NCBI RefSeq assembly: GCF_016735515.1
Contig: NZ_JAERQZ010000001.1
Span: forward strand, 4,328,746 to 4,392,745
Direction of reading: 5' to 3'
Source of the DNA: Piscinibacter sp. HJYY11
GTDB taxonomy: Bacteria; Pseudomonadota; Gammaproteobacteria; Burkholderiales; Burkholderiaceae_C
DNA length: 64,000 bases
A program made the translations under genes and the position numbers. Below the pieces are notes generated by a model. That model was not told where the DNA came from and made no database searches. It was given only the letters and a program-made list of their open reading frames with translations. This document shows positions 45,298 through 53,952 of the stretch, piece by piece; within the stretch, counting starts at the first letter, position 1; the number at the start of each line of letters is the position of its first letter.

Positions 45298-46778
45298 GCC
45301 AGCGAACGCGGCAACTCTAGGCTGACGACCAGTCCGCCCTCGGGCCGGTTGCGCAGCTCGATGCGGCCGTGGTGCGCGGCGACCACCGCCTTCACGATGG
45401 CCAACCCCAGGCCGATGCCGCCGGTGCTGCGCTGGCGCGAAGACTCCAGCCGGTAGAGCGGCAGGAACACCTTCTCCATCTCGTCCTCGGGGATGCCGGG
45501 GCCGGTGTCGTGCACCGCGATGCGCACCGCGTCGCCGCCCGCGTCGAGCCGCACGTCGGCGCGGTGGCCGTACTTGAGGGCGTTGTCGATCAGGTTGCAC
45601 AGCGCGCGCCGCAGCGCATTGGGCCGACAGCTATGGCGCACCTTGCGCTCGTGCTGGAACACATGCGTCTGCTGCGTCGAGGCAAAGAGCGTGGGCACGC
45701 CGTGGAAGGTGAGCGGCGGCGGCTCGCAGAAGGTCACGGGCCGGCCCAGGTCGGCATAGTCGTCGCACACCGATTGCAGCAGCGCGGTGAGATCGACCGC
45801 CTTCACCGGCTCTTCGCGTACCTCGTGAGAGAGGAAGTCCAGCACCTCGGTGAGCATGGCGTCCATGTCGTCCAGGTCGCGCAGCATGGCCTCGCGCAGC
45901 TCGACGTCGGCGACGAGTTCGGCGCGCAGGCGCAGGCGCGTGCTCGGCGTGCGCAGGTCGTGCGAGACGGCCGCGAGCATGCGCGTCTGGTCGGCCAGCA
46001 CCGAGGCGAGGCGGGTGCGCAGGCGGTTGTCGGCGCGCGCCATCGCACGCGCTTCCACCGGGCCGGCTTCGGGCAGCAGCGGCACTTGCACGTCTTCGCC
46101 GCGCGCGTCGATGGAGCTCGCAAGCGTGTGGATGGGCTGGGCCAGTGCGCGCGCGGCCACACCGAGCGCCACGAACACCGTACCCAGCGCAGCGAGCGCG
46201 CCCAGCAGCACGCTCACCGGTGGCATGCGGTCGCGCCAGAGCGAGGGGCTCTCGAAGCGCAGCGCCATCACCTCGCGGCGCAGCACGCCGGGGCCTTGCG
46301 GCAGCGTGACCACGAGCAGGCTCTCGCGGTTGAGCGCTACCTGCTCGCGAGAGAGGAGCGTGAAATAGGTGCGAGCGGTGGCGGCCTCGTCGAGTGCCGC
46401 CAGGGCGCGTTCGCCGAGGCCGCCGGCCTTGAGCCACAGCGTGACTTCGCTCGGCACCAACGTGGACGGTGGCGAGGGCGGCGCCGGCAGGCGCTGCTGC
46501 ACCGCGAAGCCGGCCGGCAGCGGGCCGTGGCCGGGTCGCACCACCACCGTCGAGCTGCCGAATTCGCCAGAGGGCGCACGACCGTCGAGGGCCTGCAGCA
46601 TCGCATCGTGCACCGCCCAGCCGGCGAGGTCTGCGCGGGCGGCGTCACGCTCGCGCTGAGTCCACTCGACCGCGCAGAGTGTGCCCACCACCAGCACGGC
46701 CACCACGCCTGCCGCCTGCAGCGCGAGGATGCGCCCGCCCAGCGAGGGCGGCAGCCACTCAGCCCAGCGCAGCCTCAT
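45294..46778 (-). CDS. GtrS-like sensor histidine kinase
   Basis: 494-residue EnvZ-type membrane kinase. TM1 lies at about 15-38, a periplasmic domain at 40-190, TM2 at about 195-215 and then HAMP. The phosphoacceptor motif is AVSHDLRTPSTRL with H273. The ATPase domain has NLIDNALKYG, HDTGPGIP and GIGLGLAIV. Between the first ATPase strand and the N box there is an extra stretch of about 18-20 residues (TLFASTQQTHVFQHERKVRH) with low-G/C codons. Position beside an OmpR-type regulator and divergent from a sugar ABC operon matches the glucose-sensing GtrS/GltR pair of pseudomonads. The name is by context, and the sugar sensed is inferred. Confidence 0.85.
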   Translation of the reverse strand: MRLRWAEWLPPSLGGRILALQAAGVVAVLVVGTLCAVEWTQRERDAARADLAGWAVHDAMLQALDGRAPSGEFGSSTVVVRPGHGPLPAGFAVQQRLPAPPSPPSTLVPSEVTLWLKAGGLGERALAALDEAATARTYFTLLSREQVALNRESLLVVTLPQGPGVLRREVMALRFESPSLWRDRMPPVSVLLGALAALGTVFVALGVAARALAQPIHTLASSIDARGEDVQVPLLPEAGPVEARAMARADNRLRTRLASVLADQTRMLAAVSHDLRTPSTRLRLRAELVADVELREAMLRDLDDMDAMLTEVLDFLSHEVREEPVKAVDLTALLQSVCDDYADLGRPVTFCEPPPLTFHGVPTLFASTQQTHVFQHERKVRHSCRPNALRRALCNLIDNALKYGHRADVRLDAGGDAVRIAVHDTGPGIPEDEMEKVFLPLYRLESSRQRSTGGIGLGLAIVKAVVAAHHGRIELRNRPEGGLVVSLELPRSLA

Positions 46779-47508
46779 GGCGGTGGTGCCTCACCACCTC
46801 GGCACAGAGCTGGTAGCCCTCGCCGCGCACGGTCTTGATGAGCGTGGGCTCCTTGCTGCCGTCTTCGACCTTGCGGCGCAGGCGCGAGACGAGGATGTCG
46901 ATGCTGCGGTCGAACGGGCCGCTGTCGCGCCCGGCGACCATGTCGGCGAGCTGCTCGCGGCTCAAGGGGCGCTGCGGGTGTTCGACGAAAGTGGTGAGCA
47001 GCGCGAACTCGCGGGTGGACAGCGGCACCACGGTGCCGTCGCGCGATTGCAATTCGCGTTCGACCATGTTGAGACGCCAGCCCGCGAAGCTGTAGGCGAT
47101 GACGGCCGCGTCGGCCTCCGACGAACTCTTGCCGATGCTCTGCGTGCGGCGCAGCACGGCCTTGATGCGCGCCATCAACTCGCGCGGGCCGAAGGGCTTG
47201 ACGAGGTAGTCGTCGGCACCGAGTTCGAGGCCGATCACGCGGTCGGCCTCGTCGCGCAGCGCCGTCACCATGATCACCGGCAGCTGGCTCGTGGTGCGCA
47301 GCTCGCGGCAGAGCGCGAATCCGTCCTGCCCCGGCATCAGCACATCGAGCACCACGAGGTCGATGCGCCACTCCTTCAGCGCCTTGAACATCTCGCGCCC
47401 GTTGCCGGCTACGGTGACGAGGAAGCCGAACTCCTGCAGGTGCCGCTTGGTGAGCTTCTGGATCTCGATGTCGTCGTCGACGACCAGGATGTGGGGCGTG
47501 CGCTCCAT
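46759..47508 (-). CDS. OmpR-family response regulator, GltR-like
   Basis: 249-residue response regulator. The receiver domain (1-120) has the acidic pocket VVDDD and phosphorylation site D55 (VVLDVLMPG), with VKPFGPREL. The C-terminal winged-helix DNA-binding domain (about 150-240) shows LSTREFALL, FDRSIDILVSRLRRKVE and KTVRGEGYQL. It overlaps the kinase gene by 20 nt, so both are made from one mRNA. It is divergent from the sugar-binding protein gene over a 170-bp gap carrying two inverted repeats, and is therefore a likely activator or repressor of the transporter. Confidence 0.88.
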   Translation of the reverse strand: MERTPHILVVDDDIEIQKLTKRHLQEFGFLVTVAGNGREMFKALKEWRIDLVVLDVLMPGQDGFALCRELRTTSQLPVIMVTALRDEADRVIGLELGADDYLVKPFGPRELMARIKAVLRRTQSIGKSSSEADAAVIAYSFAGWRLNMVERELQSRDGTVVPLSTREFALLTTFVEHPQRPLSREQLADMVAGRDSGPFDRSIDILVSRLRRKVEDGSKEPTLIKTVRGEGYQLCAEVVRHHRHEAALG

Positions 47509-47533
47509 CGGGCTTGTCTCTTCGTCGTTGTTT

Positions 47534-47579
47534 TGTAACGCTGGGTAGCAACGCGGGCCGGCATGCCGCTGGCGTTACA
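47534..47579. promoter_or_regulatory. Inverted half-sites TGTAACGC / GCGTTACA in the gltR-like to ABC gap
   Basis: TGTAACGC (47534-47541) and its exact complement GCGTTACA (47572-47579) lie 30 nt apart, just upstream of the response regulator gene. Their spacing suits two regulator dimers or DNA looping. They are candidates for the GltR-like regulator's binding or for autoregulation. Confidence 0.4.
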
Positions 47580-47633
47580 TCGCCGCTCTCACGGCCACGC
47601 CATGCGAATGCACCATGGCGCTGCGCACATTAA

Positions 47634-47648
47634 GTCCAGGCACTGGAC
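47634..47648. promoter_or_regulatory. Palindrome GTCCAG-N3-CTGGAC upstream of the sugar-binding protein gene
   Basis: Perfect 6-bp inverted repeat 30 nt before ATG 47679 and 17 nt before the ribosome binding site. It is close enough to act as an operator at the promoter of the transporter operon, or as an mRNA leader hairpin. Confidence 0.4.
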
Positions 47649-47678
47649 CACGTCAACAAGCGCGCAGGAGACAAGGTG

Positions 47679-48944
47679 ATGCGTCAATCAAGCAAGTTGC
47701 TCGGGGCCGCCGCGTGCGCCCTCGGGTTCTCCCTCGCAGGCACGAACGTGTGGGCCGCGCCCACGGTGGAGGTGCTGCACTGGATGACCTCCGGCGGCCA
47801 GGCCAAGGCGATGAAGTCCTTGAAGGACGACATGGAATCGCAAGGCGGCAAATGGATCGACACGCCGGTGGGCGGCGGCAGCAGCGAAGAGGCGCTCACC
47901 AAGCTGCGCGCACGCGTGCTGGGTGGCGACGCGCCATCGTCGGTGCAGCTCAAGGGCCCGCTGATCCAGGAGTGGGGTGCTTTGGGCGTGCTGCAGCCCA
48001 TCGACGACGTGGCCGCGGCGGGCAAGTGGGAGCAGGCGCTGCCCAAGTCGGTGGCCGCGACCATGAAGTACAAGGGCCAGTGGGTGGCCGCACCCGTCAA
48101 CGTGCACCGGCTCGACTGGATGTACGCGAACCCGGCGGTGTTGAAGAAGGTGGGCATCACCATGCCCACCACCTGGGAGCAGTTCGACACGGCCGCGGCC
48201 AAGCTCAAGGCGGCGGGCATCACGCCCCTCGCGCACGGCGGGCAGGCGTGGCAGGACGCATCGCTGTGGGAGGTGATCGTGATCAGCGTCGGCGGCCCGG
48301 CCTTCCACCAGAAGGCGCTGGTCGAGCTCGACCCGAAGGCGCTCGGCGGCGAGACGATGCAGAAGGTGTTCGATCGCATGCGCAAGCTGCGCGGCTACGT
48401 CGACCCCAATTTCTCGGGCCGCGACTGGAACCTCGCCACCGCGATGATCATGAACGGCACCGCCGGCTTCCAGATCATGGGCGACTGGGTGAAGGGCGAC
48501 ATGAGCGCTGCCGGCAAGCAGGCGGGGAAGGACTACCTCTGCGCCAACCCGCCCGGCACCGACAACGCCTTCCTCTTCATCGTCGACAGCTTCGCGATGT
48601 TCAAGAGCAAGGACCCCGACCGCCTGGCCGGACAGAAGCTCTTCGCCAAGCTGCTGATGGAGCCGCGCTTCCAGGAAAACTTCAACCTGGCCAAGGGTTC
48701 GATCCCGGTGCGCACCGACATGAAGCTGGACAAGTTCGACAGTTGCGCGCTTGCCGCCAGCGACCACATGGCCAAGACGGTGAAGTCGGGCGGCTTCGCG
48801 CCGTCGGCCATCCACGACATGGCGGTGCCGATGGCGGTGAAGGGCGCGATGACCGACGTGGTCACCAAGCACTTCAACTCCGACATGAGCTCGGCCGAGG
48901 CCGCCAAGCGACTGGCCGATGCCGTCAAGCTCGCACGGGAGTAA
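47679..48944 (+). CDS. Sugar ABC transporter substrate-binding protein (GtsA-like)
   Basis: 421-residue periplasmic binding protein with a 26-residue Sec signal peptide (cleavage near VWA-AP). Cluster B sugar-binding fold: VEVLHWMTSGGQAKAMKSLKDD, APSSVQLKGP, APVNVHRLDWMYANPAVL, FQIMGDWVKGD. Resembles the glucose/mannose-binding proteins of GtsABCD systems, and the divergent GltR/GtrS-like regulators support a hexose as ligand. ATG 47679 is chosen over the adjacent GTG 47676, since AGGAG sits 8 nt upstream. It is the first gene of a four-gene transporter operon. Confidence 0.88.
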   Translation: MRQSSKLLGAAACALGFSLAGTNVWAAPTVEVLHWMTSGGQAKAMKSLKDDMESQGGKWIDTPVGGGSSEEALTKLRARVLGGDAPSSVQLKGPLIQEWGALGVLQPIDDVAAAGKWEQALPKSVAATMKYKGQWVAAPVNVHRLDWMYANPAVLKKVGITMPTTWEQFDTAAAKLKAAGITPLAHGGQAWQDASLWEVIVISVGGPAFHQKALVELDPKALGGETMQKVFDRMRKLRGYVDPNFSGRDWNLATAMIMNGTAGFQIMGDWVKGDMSAAGKQAGKDYLCANPPGTDNAFLFIVDSFAMFKSKDPDRLAGQKLFAKLLMEPRFQENFNLAKGSIPVRTDMKLDKFDSCALAASDHMAKTVKSGGFAPSAIHDMAVPMAVKGAMTDVVTKHFNSDMSSAEAAKRLADAVKLARE

Positions 48945-48951
48945 GCAGCGC

Positions 48952-49914
48952 GTGTCGACACCCTGGAGCGAGGGCCACCGGTCTCTTGCGGCCAACGACG
49001 CCCTGGCACGGCCGCGCCCGTCGCTGCCGGCCACTGCGCGCCGCTGGCTGCAAGAGAACCTGTCGGCGCTCATCATGGCGCCCACTGCGGCGGTGACGCT
49101 GGTCTTCGTCTACGGCTTCATCGCGTGGACGGTCTACATGTCGTTCACCGGCTCGCGCATGATGCCGGTCTACGAGCTGATCGGCTTCGACGCGTATGCA
49201 CGGTTGTGGCAGATGGAGCGCTGGGGCGTCTCGATCCGCAACCTGCTGGTGTTCGGCGGGCTCTTCATGGTGCTCAACCTCGCCATCGGGCTCTTGCTCG
49301 CGGTGCTGCTCGACCAGCGCATCCGCTTCGAAGGCACGCTGCGGGCGATCTTCCTCTACCCAATGGCGCTGAGCTTCATCGTCACCGGCACGGTGTGGAA
49401 GTGGATGCTCAACCCCGGCCTCGGGCTTGAGCGCTCGGTGCACCTGCTCGGGTGGACCGGCTTCAAGTTCGACTGGATCATCAACCCCGACTACGCGATC
49501 TACACCATCGTGATCGCCGGCGTGTGGCAGACCTCGGGGCTCATCATGGCGATGTTCCTTGCGGCGCTGCGCGGCGTCGATCAAGACGTGGTGAAGGCCG
49601 CCTACATGGACGGCGCGACCATGCCGCAGATCTACTGGGGGATCATCATCCCGTCGATCCGGCCGGCCTTCTTCTCGGCGGTGGTGGTCCTCGCGCACCT
49701 GGCGGTGAAGAGCTTCGACCTCGTGATCGCGATGACCAACGGCGGCCCGGGGTATGCGACCGACCTGCCGTCGATCTTCATGTATGCGATGAGCTTCCAG
49801 CGCAACAACATCGCGGTGGGCTCGGCCACGGCGGTGATGATGCTGTGCACGGTGATGGCGATCGTCGTGCCCTACCTCTACTCGGAGCTGCGGCCGGGGA
49901 GGCGCCATGACTGA
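48952..49914 (+). CDS. Sugar ABC transporter permease 1 (MalF/GtsB-like)
   Basis: 320-residue inner membrane permease with six TM helices. The EAA loop reads AAYMDGATMPQIYWGIIIPSIRP, and NGGPGYATDLPSIFMY is typical of MalF-type sugar permeases. The start is taken as GTG 48952, 7 nt after the upstream stop. An earlier in-frame start would overlap the binding-protein gene. The 3' end overlaps the second permease by 8 nt. Confidence 0.88.
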   Translation: MSTPWSEGHRSLAANDALARPRPSLPATARRWLQENLSALIMAPTAAVTLVFVYGFIAWTVYMSFTGSRMMPVYELIGFDAYARLWQMERWGVSIRNLLVFGGLFMVLNLAIGLLLAVLLDQRIRFEGTLRAIFLYPMALSFIVTGTVWKWMLNPGLGLERSVHLLGWTGFKFDWIINPDYAIYTIVIAGVWQTSGLIMAMFLAALRGVDQDVVKAAYMDGATMPQIYWGIIIPSIRPAFFSAVVVLAHLAVKSFDLVIAMTNGGPGYATDLPSIFMYAMSFQRNNIAVGSATAVMMLCTVMAIVVPYLYSELRPGRRHD

Positions 49915-50794
49915 GTTCCGTGCCACGTATGCCGCCACGCCGGCCGGAAGGCTGGGCCGCTACGGCCTCTACGCGCTGCTGCTGCTCTTCGCGGCCTACT
50001 ACCTGGCGCCGCTCTACGTGATGCTCGCCACCTCGTTCAAGCCGCCCGACGAGATGCGCGAGAGCTCGCTCTTTGCGCTGCCGCGCCTCTTGCAGTGGGA
50101 CACCTGGCGCATGACCTGGAGCGAGGTCTGCATCAGCGTGAACTGCGGCGGCATGAAGCCCTACTTCGCCAACTCACTCGCGGTGGTGATCCCGGCGGTG
50201 GTGATCTCCACGCTGATCGGCGCGATCAACGGCTACGCGCTCACCATGTGGCCGTTCCGCGGCGCGAACCTGCTGTTCGGCCTCCTGCTGTTCAGCTGCT
50301 TCATCCCCTTCCAGGCGGTGATCCTGCCGCTGGCGCAACTGCTGGGGGCCGTCGGCATGGGCAGCAGCACGGGCTGGGGCGTGATGACGGCCTACATCGT
50401 CTACGGCCTCGGCTTCACCACGCTCTTCTTCCGCAACTACTACGTGACGCTGCCGCGCGAGCTGGTGAAGGCGGCGACCATCGATGGCGCGGGCTTCTTC
50501 GGCGTGTTCTGGCACATCCTGCTGCCGATCTCGGCACCCATCTTCGTGGTGACCGTGATCTGGCAGTTCACGCAGATCTGGAACGACTTCCTCTTCGCCG
50601 CCACGCTGACCGACGGGCCGGGGCAGACCATCACGGTCGCGCTCAACAACCTCGTCAAGACCTCGCAGGCGACCAAGCGCTACGACGTCGACATGGCCGC
50701 GGCGGTCATCACCGGGCTGCCCACGCTGGTGGTCTATTTCCTGGCTGGCAAGTATTTCGTCCGCGGTCTCACCGCAGGCGCTGTGAAAGGTTGA
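49907..50794 (+). CDS. Sugar ABC transporter permease 2 (MalG/GtsC-like)
   Basis: 295-residue inner membrane permease with six predicted TM helices. The EAA loop is AATIDGAGFFGVFWHILLPISAP, the site that contacts the ATPase, and the C-terminus has the TAGAVKG end usual for MalG-type proteins. It overlaps the first permease by 8 nt, and the ATPase start is 2 nt past its stop. Likely to form the channel with permease 1. Confidence 0.88.
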   Translation: MTEFRATYAATPAGRLGRYGLYALLLLFAAYYLAPLYVMLATSFKPPDEMRESSLFALPRLLQWDTWRMTWSEVCISVNCGGMKPYFANSLAVVIPAVVISTLIGAINGYALTMWPFRGANLLFGLLLFSCFIPFQAVILPLAQLLGAVGMGSSTGWGVMTAYIVYGLGFTTLFFRNYYVTLPRELVKAATIDGAGFFGVFWHILLPISAPIFVVTVIWQFTQIWNDFLFAATLTDGPGQTITVALNNLVKTSQATKRYDVDMAAAVITGLPTLVVYFLAGKYFVRGLTAGAVKG

Positions 50795-50796
50795 AG

Positions 50797-51900
50797 GTGG
50801 CGTCTCTCGAACTCGTGAACGTGTCGAAGTCCTTCGGGCGCACGCCCATCGTGAAGGACGTGTCGCTCAACGTCGACGACGGTGAATTCCTGGTGCTGGT
50901 CGGGCCTTCGGGCTGCGGCAAGTCGACGCTGCTCAACCTGATCGCCGGCCTCGAGCCGATCACCGAAGGCGACATCCGCATCGACCGCAAGAGCGTCAAC
51001 GCCGTGCACCCCAAGGACCGCGACATCGCGATGGTGTTCCAGTCGTACGCGCTCTATCCGAACATGACGGTGGAGCGCAACATCACCTTCGGCTTGAAGA
51101 TGCGCGGCGCCGCCAAGGCCGAGCGTGACGCGGCGCTCAAGCGCGTGGCCTCGCTGCTGCAGATCGAGCAGCTGCTCGACCGCAAGCCGGGGCAGCTCTC
51201 GGGCGGCCAGCGGCAGCGCGTGGCGATGGGCCGCGCGATGGTGCGTGACCCGTCGATCTTTCTCTTCGACGAGCCGCTGTCGAACCTCGACGCCAAGCTG
51301 CGCCTGGAGATGCGCACCGAGATCAAGCGTCTGCACCAGCGCCTGGGCACCTCGGCCGTGTACGTGACGCACGACCAGATCGAGGCGATGACGCTTGCGA
51401 GCCGCATCGCGGTGATGCGCGACGGCGTGCTGCAGCAGTGCGCCGACCCGAAGACGGTCTACGACACGCCGGCCAACATGTTCGTGGCCGACTTCATCGG
51501 CTCGCCGGCGATGAACTTCCTGCCGGCCACGCTCATCCAGCAGGGCGATGCGCTGGGCGTGCACGTCGGCGAGCAGGGCGGCGAGCGTGCCTTCTTCCCG
51601 CTGCCGCGCCCCAACGGCCGCCACGCCGACCGGCTGGGTCGCGAGGTGGTGCTGGGCCTGCGGCCCGAGCACCTGGCGCCGGCCGAGGCGGGGCAGGCCG
51701 ATGCGGCGCAGTTCGAGTGCCGCGTCGACGTGGTGGAGCCCACCGGCACCGACACCATGGTTTTCTTCGACTGGGCCGGCGTGCGCATGGTGGCGCGCAC
51801 CCACCCCAACACGCCGGTCCTGCCGGGTGACACCGTGCGCATGGTGGTCGACACCGCGCGGGCAAGCGTGTTCGACCCCCTCACTGGCGAACGGATCTGA
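50797..51900 (+). CDS. Sugar ABC transporter ATP-binding protein (MalK/UgpC-like)
   Basis: 367-residue ATPase that drives the transporter. Walker A is GPSGCGKST (36-44), and the signature is LSGGQRQRVAMGRA. Walker B reads FLFDEPLSNLDA, and the switch His is in VTHDQIEA. A C-terminal TOBE/regulatory domain (about 240-367) is of the MalK kind. GTG 50797 is favoured by AAAGG 6 nt upstream, while TTG 50791 is possible. The next gene starts 3 nt after its stop. Confidence 0.9.
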   Translation: MASLELVNVSKSFGRTPIVKDVSLNVDDGEFLVLVGPSGCGKSTLLNLIAGLEPITEGDIRIDRKSVNAVHPKDRDIAMVFQSYALYPNMTVERNITFGLKMRGAAKAERDAALKRVASLLQIEQLLDRKPGQLSGGQRQRVAMGRAMVRDPSIFLFDEPLSNLDAKLRLEMRTEIKRLHQRLGTSAVYVTHDQIEAMTLASRIAVMRDGVLQQCADPKTVYDTPANMFVADFIGSPAMNFLPATLIQQGDALGVHVGEQGGERAFFPLPRPNGRHADRLGREVVLGLRPEHLAPAEAGQADAAQFECRVDVVEPTGTDTMVFFDWAGVRMVARTHPNTPVLPGDTVRMVVDTARASVFDPLTGERI

Positions 51901-51903
51901 GCG

Positions 51904-52899
51904 ATGGCACACACCGAATCTCTTCTGCTCGTCACCGGCGCGACCGGCAAGGTGGGCCAGGCCTTCATCGCACGCCTGTTGGACGATCCCGCCTTCACGC
52001 ACTTTCGCGTGCGGGCGCTGTGCCACAGGCGCACGCTGCCGCCGAAGCCGCGGCTGGAGGTGGTGAAGGGCGCGATGCAGGAGCGCGCCGACGTGAACCG
52101 CGCGATGGACGGAGTGACCCACGTGCTGCACCTCGCCACCTCGAAGGAAACGCCCGACGAGGTGATGGACGTGGCGGTGAAGGGCATGTTCTGGCTGCTG
52201 GAGGCGGCGCGCACGAGTGCGAGCCTGAAGCAGTTCGTGCTGGTGGGCGGCGACGCCGCCATCGGACACTTCTTCTACCCGCGCGGGACTCCCGTCACCG
52301 AGGAGGTACCGCACAGCGCCTACCCCGGGTGTTATGCGCTCTCAAAGGTGCTGGAGGAGGTGATGCTCGAGCAATACCAGATCCAGTACGGCCTCAATGG
52401 CTGCTGCCTGCGCGCGCCGTGGATCATGGAGAAGGACGACTTCAAGTACCAGCTCTCCTTCGGCGACGACGTGTTCGGCGGGCCGCGCTGGTGCGAGCTC
52501 GTCGGCGAAGCCGAGGCCGAGCGCCATCGGCAGACCGGTGCGGTGCCGGTGATGCTCGACGCCGAAGGCCGGCCGGTGAAGCGCAACTTCGTGCACGTGG
52601 ACGACCTGGTGTCGGCCCTGCTGCTCGCGCTCGACAACCCCCGCGTGCACCAGCAGCTCATGCACGTGTGCATGGACGAGCCGGTCGACTACGGCGAGCT
52701 CGGCAACTACCTCGCGCGCACGCGCGGCCTGCCGCTCGTGCCCATCCGCACGGCCTATCACTCGACCTGGCTCGACAACCGCAAGGCGCGGCTGCTGCTG
52801 GGCTGGCGGCCAAGAGTCGACTTGGCGCGCATGGTCGAGGCGGCGTGGTCCTTCGAGCGTTCACCCGACGACCCGCGTGTGGTGTGGTACCCCGGATGA
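51904..52899 (+). CDS. NAD-dependent epimerase/dehydratase-like protein
   Basis: 331-residue extended SDR. The dinucleotide motif is VTGATGKVG, the catalytic pair YALSK (YxxxK) is present, and RAPWIMEK with NFVHVDDLVSALLLAL is in the substrate half. It starts 3 nt after the ATPase stop, so it belongs to the transporter operon and probably acts on the imported sugar or its product. The exact reaction (epimerase, dehydratase or reductase) is not predictable. Confidence 0.83.
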   Translation: MAHTESLLLVTGATGKVGQAFIARLLDDPAFTHFRVRALCHRRTLPPKPRLEVVKGAMQERADVNRAMDGVTHVLHLATSKETPDEVMDVAVKGMFWLLEAARTSASLKQFVLVGGDAAIGHFFYPRGTPVTEEVPHSAYPGCYALSKVLEEVMLEQYQIQYGLNGCCLRAPWIMEKDDFKYQLSFGDDVFGGPRWCELVGEAEAERHRQTGAVPVMLDAEGRPVKRNFVHVDDLVSALLLALDNPRVHQQLMHVCMDEPVDYGELGNYLARTRGLPLVPIRTAYHSTWLDNRKARLLLGWRPRVDLARMVEAAWSFERSPDDPRVVWYPG

Positions 52900-52935
52900 G
52901 GTGTTCATCCCCAAGACGACAGAAGGAGACTGGAA

Positions 52936-53904
52936 ATGGAGACTTTGAACCCGAATCGCCGCACCATGCTGGCGATGGCGGCCACCCTGGCCCTGGGCGC
53001 GCACGGCGTGTCGTTCGCGGCCAAGAAACTCGTGATCGGCTTCTCGCAGACCGGCGCCGAGAGCGAATGGCGCACGGCCAACACCGAGTCCATCAAGCAG
53101 GCGGCGAAAGACGCCGGCGTGGAGCTCAAGTTCTCGGACGCGCAGCAGAAGCAGGAGAACCAGATCAAGGCGCTGCGCAGCTTCATCGCGCAGAAGGTTG
53201 ACGTGATCATCCTCGCGCCGCTCGTCACCACGGGGTGGGACACGGTGCTGATGGAGGCGAAGCGCGCCAAGATCCCGGTGATCCTGGAAAGCCGCAACGT
53301 CGAGGTGAAGGACACCTCCACCTGGACCACCTTCGTCGGATCCGACTTCGTGGAAGAGGGCCGCCGCGCGGCGCGCTGGCTGCTCGATCACACCAAGTCG
53401 ACGCAGGGCGACGTCAACATCGTCGAGCTGCAGGGCACGGTGGGCTCCGACCCGGCGAACGACCGCAAGAAGGGCTTCGAGGAGGTGATCAAGGGCAACC
53501 CGCGGTACAAGATCATCCGTTCGCAGACCGGCGACTTCACCCGTGCCAAGGGCAAGGAGGTGATGGAAGCCTTCCTGAAGGCGGAGGGGCGCAAGATCAA
53601 CGTGCTCTACGCGCACAACGACGACATGGCGATCGGTGCCATCCAGGCCATCGAGGAAGCGGGTCTCAAGCCCGCGAAGGACATCCTCGTGATCGGCGTC
53701 GACGCGGTGAAGGGCGCCTTCGAGGCCATGATCGCCGGCAAGATGAACGTGAGCGTGGAATGCAGCCCGCTGCTCGGCCCGCAGCTGATGGAAGCGGCGA
53801 AGAAGGCTGCGGCCGGCGAGCCGCTGCCGCGATGGATCAAGACGATCGAGGGCGTGTTTCCCGCCGAGGTGGCGGCCAAGGAATTCCCGAACCGCAAGTA
53901 CTGA
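52936..53904 (+). CDS. Orphan YtfQ-like sugar-binding periplasmic protein
   Basis: 322-residue binding protein with an N-terminal export signal (NRRTMLAMAA, a possible Tat-like RR motif; cleavage near SFA-AK). The fold is the RbsB/YtfQ group: VIGFSQTGAESEWRTANTESIK, VDVIILAPLVTTGWD, YAHNDDMAIGAIQAIEEAG, VIGVDAVKGAFEAM. YtfQ binds galactofuranose and relatives bind other furanoses. AAGGAG precedes ATG 52936. No YtfR/YtfT-type permease or ATPase follows, so it must share a transporter encoded elsewhere or act as a sensor. An intrinsic terminator follows. Confidence 0.85.
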   Translation: METLNPNRRTMLAMAATLALGAHGVSFAAKKLVIGFSQTGAESEWRTANTESIKQAAKDAGVELKFSDAQQKQENQIKALRSFIAQKVDVIILAPLVTTGWDTVLMEAKRAKIPVILESRNVEVKDTSTWTTFVGSDFVEEGRRAARWLLDHTKSTQGDVNIVELQGTVGSDPANDRKKGFEEVIKGNPRYKIIRSQTGDFTRAKGKEVMEAFLKAEGRKINVLYAHNDDMAIGAIQAIEEAGLKPAKDILVIGVDAVKGAFEAMIAGKMNVSVECSPLLGPQLMEAAKKAAAGEPLPRWIKTIEGVFPAEVAAKEFPNRKY

Positions 53905-53926
53905 GATTTGTCAGAGGTGTGCGTTT

Positions 53927-53952
53927 GCGGGCTGTGATCAGCCCGCTTTTTT
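53927..53952 (+). terminator. Intrinsic terminator after the YtfQ-like gene
   Basis: Stem GCGGGCT/AGCCCGC (7 bp, 6-nt loop) followed by six T residues. It lies 23 nt after the stop codon at 53904. It overlaps the last codons of the convergent msrQ gene, whose stop is at 53938-53940. Confidence 0.8.
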
